DNA of 64,000 nt from an uncultured Armatimonadota bacterium. Lineage in GTDB: Bacteria; Armatimonadota; Fimbriimonadia; Fimbriimonadales; Fimbriimonadaceae. Location of the stretch: NCBI GenBank assembly GCA_903927025.1, contig CAIYLG010000013.1, positions 142,286-206,285 of the forward strand. Reading direction: 5' to 3'. Shown here piece after piece: positions 60,274 through 64,000 of the stretch. How positions within the stretch are numbered: position 1 is the stretch's first letter; every line of letters begins with the position of its first letter. Under the pieces are notes generated by a model. The model was not told the DNA's origin. It saw only the letters and a list, made by a program, of their open reading frames with translations, and did no database searches. Both the position numbers and the translations under genes were made by a program.

Positions 60274-61219
60274 ATCTTCCCTCTGTAAATCTGAGCCTTT
60301 CGGCTCGGAAGAGCACCCTCAAGGCTCTCAACGTGTTCCACCTGCTGTCTTTCCCCATCGCTTCCATATCAAAGTGAACCGTTCCGGGGATTCGCTTCTC
60401 GACAATCCAGAGTCCGTTGGCCTTGCGGCGGGATGTCAGCCACGTAAGGGCATCGTCGAGCCGGGGATCGTGAATCCATTTTGTACCCGAAAGGTAGTCC
60501 AATCCTCGAAGGACAGTGTAGTGCCAGTGAGACGGGAACGTAAGATCGAGAAATCGCTCATCAATCACCGTTCCAGTTTTGTCAGAGCGATACATATGAT
60601 GTTCCAGCATAAATGTGACCGCACTGTCCTCAAAGGTTAAGAAGGAGTCGCTTGCTATTAAGCCCACTTCGTGAGCTGCTCTCAGGCCCTCCAATACGTT
60701 AAAAGTCGTGTGAAAGGAGCTATGCGTCGTCTTAGGTTTTGTTCGAGTCCGGCAATTCCAACCCCCATCTGGAAGTTGCTGGAGCAGAATTGAATCTAAA
60801 ATTCCTCCTAAACGAGGATCGTCGGGGCAATAGGTTGAGCCGATTCGCAGCCAAAATCCAAGGTGGCAAAGATCCATGATCTTCACGAGCTCGACTGGAT
60901 CCACTTCTGTGCCGATTGGGCAATGCCGCCCGACGACACGTTCAAATCCTCGCCTGCACTGATCGTCTTCACCGATCAGGCCCAACTCGCACATTTGAAC
61001 AAGCGTCCACACGGTATCCGTCCACCGCTCTTTTTGCCAGCTGCCGTCTTCCAGCTGGCAATCGAGAAATCTGCGCCCCCAACCTTCCCTACTAACCAGA
61101 CGCCTCTCAGCCTGCCACTGCGAGGGTGCAGCGGCTAGAAGGTCTCTCATCGCTTGCCATCGAATGGCGGGATCCCCCTCCATCAAATAGCCGACAGCGG
61201 TGTCACTATTATCAACCAT
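60257..61219 (-). CDS. Squalene-cyclase-like (alpha/alpha toroid) protein
   Basis: 320 residues of a soluble helical-toroid protein of the type often annotated as prenyltransferase/squalene cyclase. It begins AVGYLMEGDPAIRWQAMRDLL and includes LQQLPDGGWNCRTRTKPKTTHSSFHTT and PSHWHYTVLRGLDYL. There is no DxDD motif or terpene-synthase metal motif, so it is probably not a cyclase of squalene; related proteins have no settled function. AGGTGA about 5 nt upstream of the ATG (61219) gives a possible ribosome-binding site. It lies 22 nt after the GH3 gene in one minus-strand series. Confidence 0.65.
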   Translation of the reverse strand: MVDNSDTAVGYLMEGDPAIRWQAMRDLLAAAPSQWQAERRLVSREGWGRRFLDCQLEDGSWQKERWTDTVWTLVQMCELGLIGEDDQCRRGFERVVGRHCPIGTEVDPVELVKIMDLCHLGFWLRIGSTYCPDDPRLGGILDSILLQQLPDGGWNCRTRTKPKTTHSSFHTTFNVLEGLRAAHEVGLIASDSFLTFEDSAVTFMLEHHMYRSDKTGTVIDERFLDLTFPSHWHYTVLRGLDYLSGTKWIHDPRLDDALTWLTSRRKANGLWIVEKRIPGTVHFDMEAMGKDSRWNTLRALRVLFRAERLRFTEGRYHSNS

Positions 61220-61241
61220 CAGATCACCTGACCATCTACTC

Positions 61242-63788
61242 CTAGTTCTTCACTGACCCTATCAGGGTCTTGGCGAGCTTTACCGAGACTTTGGAGCGAA
61301 TATCGCGAGACGAAGCGCCAACACGAATTTCGTAGGAACCGGCATCGGCCCTCCAAACGCGCTTAAGGGGCTCAAAGTAGGAAAAGTCACGAGAATTCAG
61401 GGAGAGTTGAACGCTCTTGGTCTCGCCTGGAGCCAGCTTGATCTTCCTGAAGCCCTTGAGCTCTTGCACTGGTTTGTCCATCTTTGGCTTCTGATCATGC
61501 ACGTACAGTTCAATGACCTCGGATCCGGAACGCTTCCCGGTATTCGTAACTCTTAGTGAGACGGTACACGTTCCGCCCGCGGAAACCTTCGAGACAGATA
61601 ATCCGGTGTATTTGAAAGTTGTGTAGCTGAGTCCGTAACCGAACGGAAAGAGCGGCGCGATCTTCCACTTGTCGAAGCGCCTGTATCCTACATAGATTCC
61701 CTCTTTGTAGTTCACCTGTCCCGCTTTGCCTGGAAAATTTCCAAAGTCTGGGTAATCCTCTCGCTTGGCAGCAAGTGTGTCCGGCAGCTTCCCACTAGGA
61801 TTCGCGTCTCCGAAGAGGATGGAAGCAAGGGCATGACCGCCTTCTTGCCCCGGGAACCAACTCTCCACCAAAGCATGCACTTTGCCTAACCAGTGGGTCA
61901 TTCCAACAGGAGTTCCATTATTCAGCACCACTACAGTGTTTGGATTTGCGGCACAGACTGCCGCAATTAGGTCGTCCTGATTGCTTGGCAAGTCCATTGA
62001 GGGTCGATCCGTTCCCTCACCCTCCTGACCCAAAGTGCTTACACATACGATTGCAACATCGGATGCACGCGCAACCTTTACCGCCTCTGCGAAGCGCTTT
62101 GCGGATGGAACCATCCACGAGAGCCTGACAACAGCATCTCCCGCCGCCTGGTAGTACTCAATTCGAATATCGTAAGACTTCCCGCCCTCGAGCTTTGCTG
62201 ATCCAGAAACAGTGGATTCACCCTGATCGACCCAGTGATCGATGATTTGCTTCCCGTTGATCCACATTCTGCACCCATCATCTGTGGTCAAGCTGAAGAG
62301 GTAGTTGCCCGTGGCAGGGGCGAGCAGTTTCCCCGTCCATCGAACGCTGTAGTTCGCCTTTCCTAGGCCATTCGGAAGGTCGGTGCCGGTCCAAGTGAAT
62401 TGAATCTGTGAATCCTTGCGAGTCAGCGCTGGCGTTCCCGCTAATTCTTTGTTTGCGAAGTAATCACCCTGAAGTCCCCCGGGAGTTCCATCTGGGGCGA
62501 ACAGAACCGCAGAAGGAACTGGCGCACCGCTTTCAATACCTTTGCTATAGCGCACGATTGCACCTGGCAGAAGTTTTGATTTTATGCCATCAAATGGTTG
62601 GATCGTGTAGAACGGCTCCACTTGGGGGCTGCCGAGCGCATCGACCTGCATACCTTTTGCTCCAGGTCCGATCAGTGCCACCGATCGAATGTGCGATTTA
62701 TTGAGAGGCAGAATCCCTTTATCATTCTTCAGGAGCACAATGCCTTCAAGCGCGCTTTCATATGCCAGATCCTGATGCCGTTTCGAATTCACGATGGAAT
62801 GGTCAGGAGCCGGGAGTCCGTCTAGAACCCCTGACCTCACTACGGTACGAATGATGCGCCGAACGTTTTCTTCAATCGCTTGGCCCGTGATCTCTCCTGC
62901 TCTGTATGCCTTTTCAATGTTCTCCCGCTTCAACATCCCGGGGCCCGGCATTTCGAGATCATTTCCGCTATTGACGGTTCGGGAAATTTCATGAACGCCG
63001 CCCCAGTCGGACATCACCATCCCATCGAAACCCCAGTCCTTCTTGAGAACATCGGTCAGTAGGAATTTGTTGGCACTGGAGTGATAGCCATTGACCATAT
63101 TGTATGAGCTCATCACGGTCCAGGCATGGCCCTCTTTAACTCCCGCTTCAAATGCGGGAAGGTAAATCTCACGCAGGGCGCGTTCTCCAACACTGACATT
63201 GACGAAGTCGCGGTCAACTTCCTCATTGTTTGCGGCAAAGTGCTTTAGGCAAGCAACCACACCAGTTCCCTGCATCCCTTGAACAAATGCAACCGCGAGC
63301 CTTGCCGCCAAATACGGGTCTTCGCTGAAATACTCGCCATTTCGGCCCCCTAAAGGAGAGCGATGAATGTTAACGGCCGGGCCAAGCATGATCTGAATGC
63401 CCGTACCCTTGTTCTTTGCTTCTTCACCGATGGCCGCCGCAACACGGTGGACGAGAGCCGGGTTCCAACTAGATGCCATTGCAACCGCAGACGGAAAAGC
63501 AGTTGCTCGACCCAAAGTGGAGTTGGGACCGCCCCGAACCCCTTGGCCTGCATCTGCCATCACGACTGGTGGAATTCCTAATCGCGGCACCGGTCTGGTC
63601 GTAAAATCAGTTCCAGTGAGTAGGTCCATCTTCTCTTCCAAGGTCAGCCGATGCATGATGTCAATCACGCGCTGTTCCAAGGTCTGATGACGATCTCTGT
63701 AGACCGGTATTGGGGCACTATAGGCGAGCGCTGCGGCAGACAACGCGAAAAGTGTGGGAGCCAACAGGAATCGTTTGGTCTTCAGCAT
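61242..63788 (-). CDS. Exported glycoside hydrolase family 3 enzyme with PA14 domain
   Basis: 848 residues from ATG 63788. The signal peptide is FLLAPTLFALSAAALAYSAPIP. The GH3 N-terminal domain (about 35-320) has the nucleophile Asp261 in FDGMVMSDWGG and the segment KHFAANNEEVDRD. The second GH3 domain is interrupted by a PA14 module (about 420-560: LQGDYFANKELAGTP, FSLTTDDGCRMWINGKQIIDHW). The Fn3-like domain ends the protein (LYVHDQKPKMDKPVQELKGFRKIKLAPGE). The acid/base Glu is probably in STLGQEGEGTDRPS. It would hydrolyse beta-glucosides or similar oligosaccharides outside the cytoplasm. Confidence 0.9.
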   Translation of the reverse strand: MLKTKRFLLAPTLFALSAAALAYSAPIPVYRDRHQTLEQRVIDIMHRLTLEEKMDLLTGTDFTTRPVPRLGIPPVVMADAGQGVRGGPNSTLGRATAFPSAVAMASSWNPALVHRVAAAIGEEAKNKGTGIQIMLGPAVNIHRSPLGGRNGEYFSEDPYLAARLAVAFVQGMQGTGVVACLKHFAANNEEVDRDFVNVSVGERALREIYLPAFEAGVKEGHAWTVMSSYNMVNGYHSSANKFLLTDVLKKDWGFDGMVMSDWGGVHEISRTVNSGNDLEMPGPGMLKRENIEKAYRAGEITGQAIEENVRRIIRTVVRSGVLDGLPAPDHSIVNSKRHQDLAYESALEGIVLLKNDKGILPLNKSHIRSVALIGPGAKGMQVDALGSPQVEPFYTIQPFDGIKSKLLPGAIVRYSKGIESGAPVPSAVLFAPDGTPGGLQGDYFANKELAGTPALTRKDSQIQFTWTGTDLPNGLGKANYSVRWTGKLLAPATGNYLFSLTTDDGCRMWINGKQIIDHWVDQGESTVSGSAKLEGGKSYDIRIEYYQAAGDAVVRLSWMVPSAKRFAEAVKVARASDVAIVCVSTLGQEGEGTDRPSMDLPSNQDDLIAAVCAANPNTVVVLNNGTPVGMTHWLGKVHALVESWFPGQEGGHALASILFGDANPSGKLPDTLAAKREDYPDFGNFPGKAGQVNYKEGIYVGYRRFDKWKIAPLFPFGYGLSYTTFKYTGLSVSKVSAGGTCTVSLRVTNTGKRSGSEVIELYVHDQKPKMDKPVQELKGFRKIKLAPGETKSVQLSLNSRDFSYFEPLKRVWRADAGSYEIRVGASSRDIRSKVSVKLAKTLIGSVKN

Positions 63789-64000
63789 TACTAGGATCTC
63801 GACCTTCCCAGAATACTCGTGGGATGATCCAGAATCCCGCTTGGATGCGAGGCACAACGTCCAAAAACGACAAGAGCGCGAAGGTGGGAGAGAAGGGCTC
63901 CCAGCCTACGCGCTCAAGCGTCTCTATGCTGATTTGATCTTACAGAGTCAGCGAGAAGGTTGCTGGAGTCCAGGTTCCGCAGTTGGAGCCTGAAGTTGCA
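63789..64000. other. Upstream of the GH3 gene; end of window
   Basis: About 210 bp with no supported gene. Promoter elements for the GH3 gene are expected, but none is clear; an open plus-strand frame (63754-63993) has no domain. Confidence 0.4.

Noticed and set aside
1..64000. tRNA, rRNA and CRISPR elements
   Set aside because: No cloverleaf with a GGTTCRANNCC arm at a gene gap, no rRNA-like sequence and no regularly spaced repeats were seen by reading; a dedicated search would settle this.

Overview
The window looks like a chromosomal segment of an Armatimonadota bacterium, most likely a Fimbriimonadia relative. The best clue is the prepilin-type protein at 42815-43561: its N-terminus carries FTLIELLVVIAIIAILAAI followed by LFPVFAQAKAAAKKT, and its C-terminus has an H-x9-DG-type motif, a combination typical of that phylum. 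Other hints are a copper-amine-oxidase-type stalk protein, many DinB-like proteins, GTG/TTG starts and moderate GC. This is family-level recognition, not a database result. I see no rRNA, tRNA, CRISPR array, transposase, integrase or phage gene.

Layout. 1-15.7 kb holds mostly single secreted or metabolic enzymes: alpha/beta hydrolase, lipoprotein, YceI, PQQ-type propeller, 2H phosphoesterase, S51 peptidase, two DinB proteins, a stalk-domain protein, an FMN reductase, an enolase-superfamily enzyme, an Acg-like nitroreductase and a TPR protein split into two frames. 15.7-16.2 kb is gene-free but contains a strong hairpin. 16.2-26.6 kb is a minus-strand block: dienelactone hydrolase, two tandem paralogues of an unrecognised ~610-residue secreted family, then two large TPR-type paralogues, one of which is cut by a single in-frame TAG. 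26.7-37.3 kb holds lactate dehydrogenase, membrane proteins, a VOC-GNAT fusion, ychF, ankyrin proteins, AlkD-like and DUF1905 proteins and a truncated haemoglobin fused to ankyrin repeats. 37.4-49.1 kb holds a large unknown secreted protein, a serine hydrolase, the prepilin gene with an overlapping 61-residue membrane protein, two GNATs, a GFA protein, DinB proteins, an MGMT-like protein, a YcaQ-type DNA glycosylase and a methyltransferase. 49.2-64 kb is rich in secreted beta-propellers (TolB-like, sorbosone-dehydrogenase-like, BNR/VPS10-like) and ends with a probable minus-strand operon: GH3 glycosidase with PA14, squalene-cyclase-like protein, MFS transporter and a small lipoprotein.

How it fits together. 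Most genes appear to be transcribed singly or in short units, and many are paralogous members of expanded families (DinB, ankyrin, VOC, TPR, propellers). A striking feature is that a large share of start codons sit 6-8 nt after a TANNNT (-10-like) hexamer with no Shine-Dalgarno sequence, as expected for leaderless mRNAs; other genes have good Shine-Dalgarno sites. The most unusual items are the haemoglobin-ankyrin fusion, the in-frame amber codon in the TPR cluster, an MFS gene with no ATG/GTG/TTG start before its first membrane helix, two divergent genes whose start codons overlap, and the tandem unknown secreted family.
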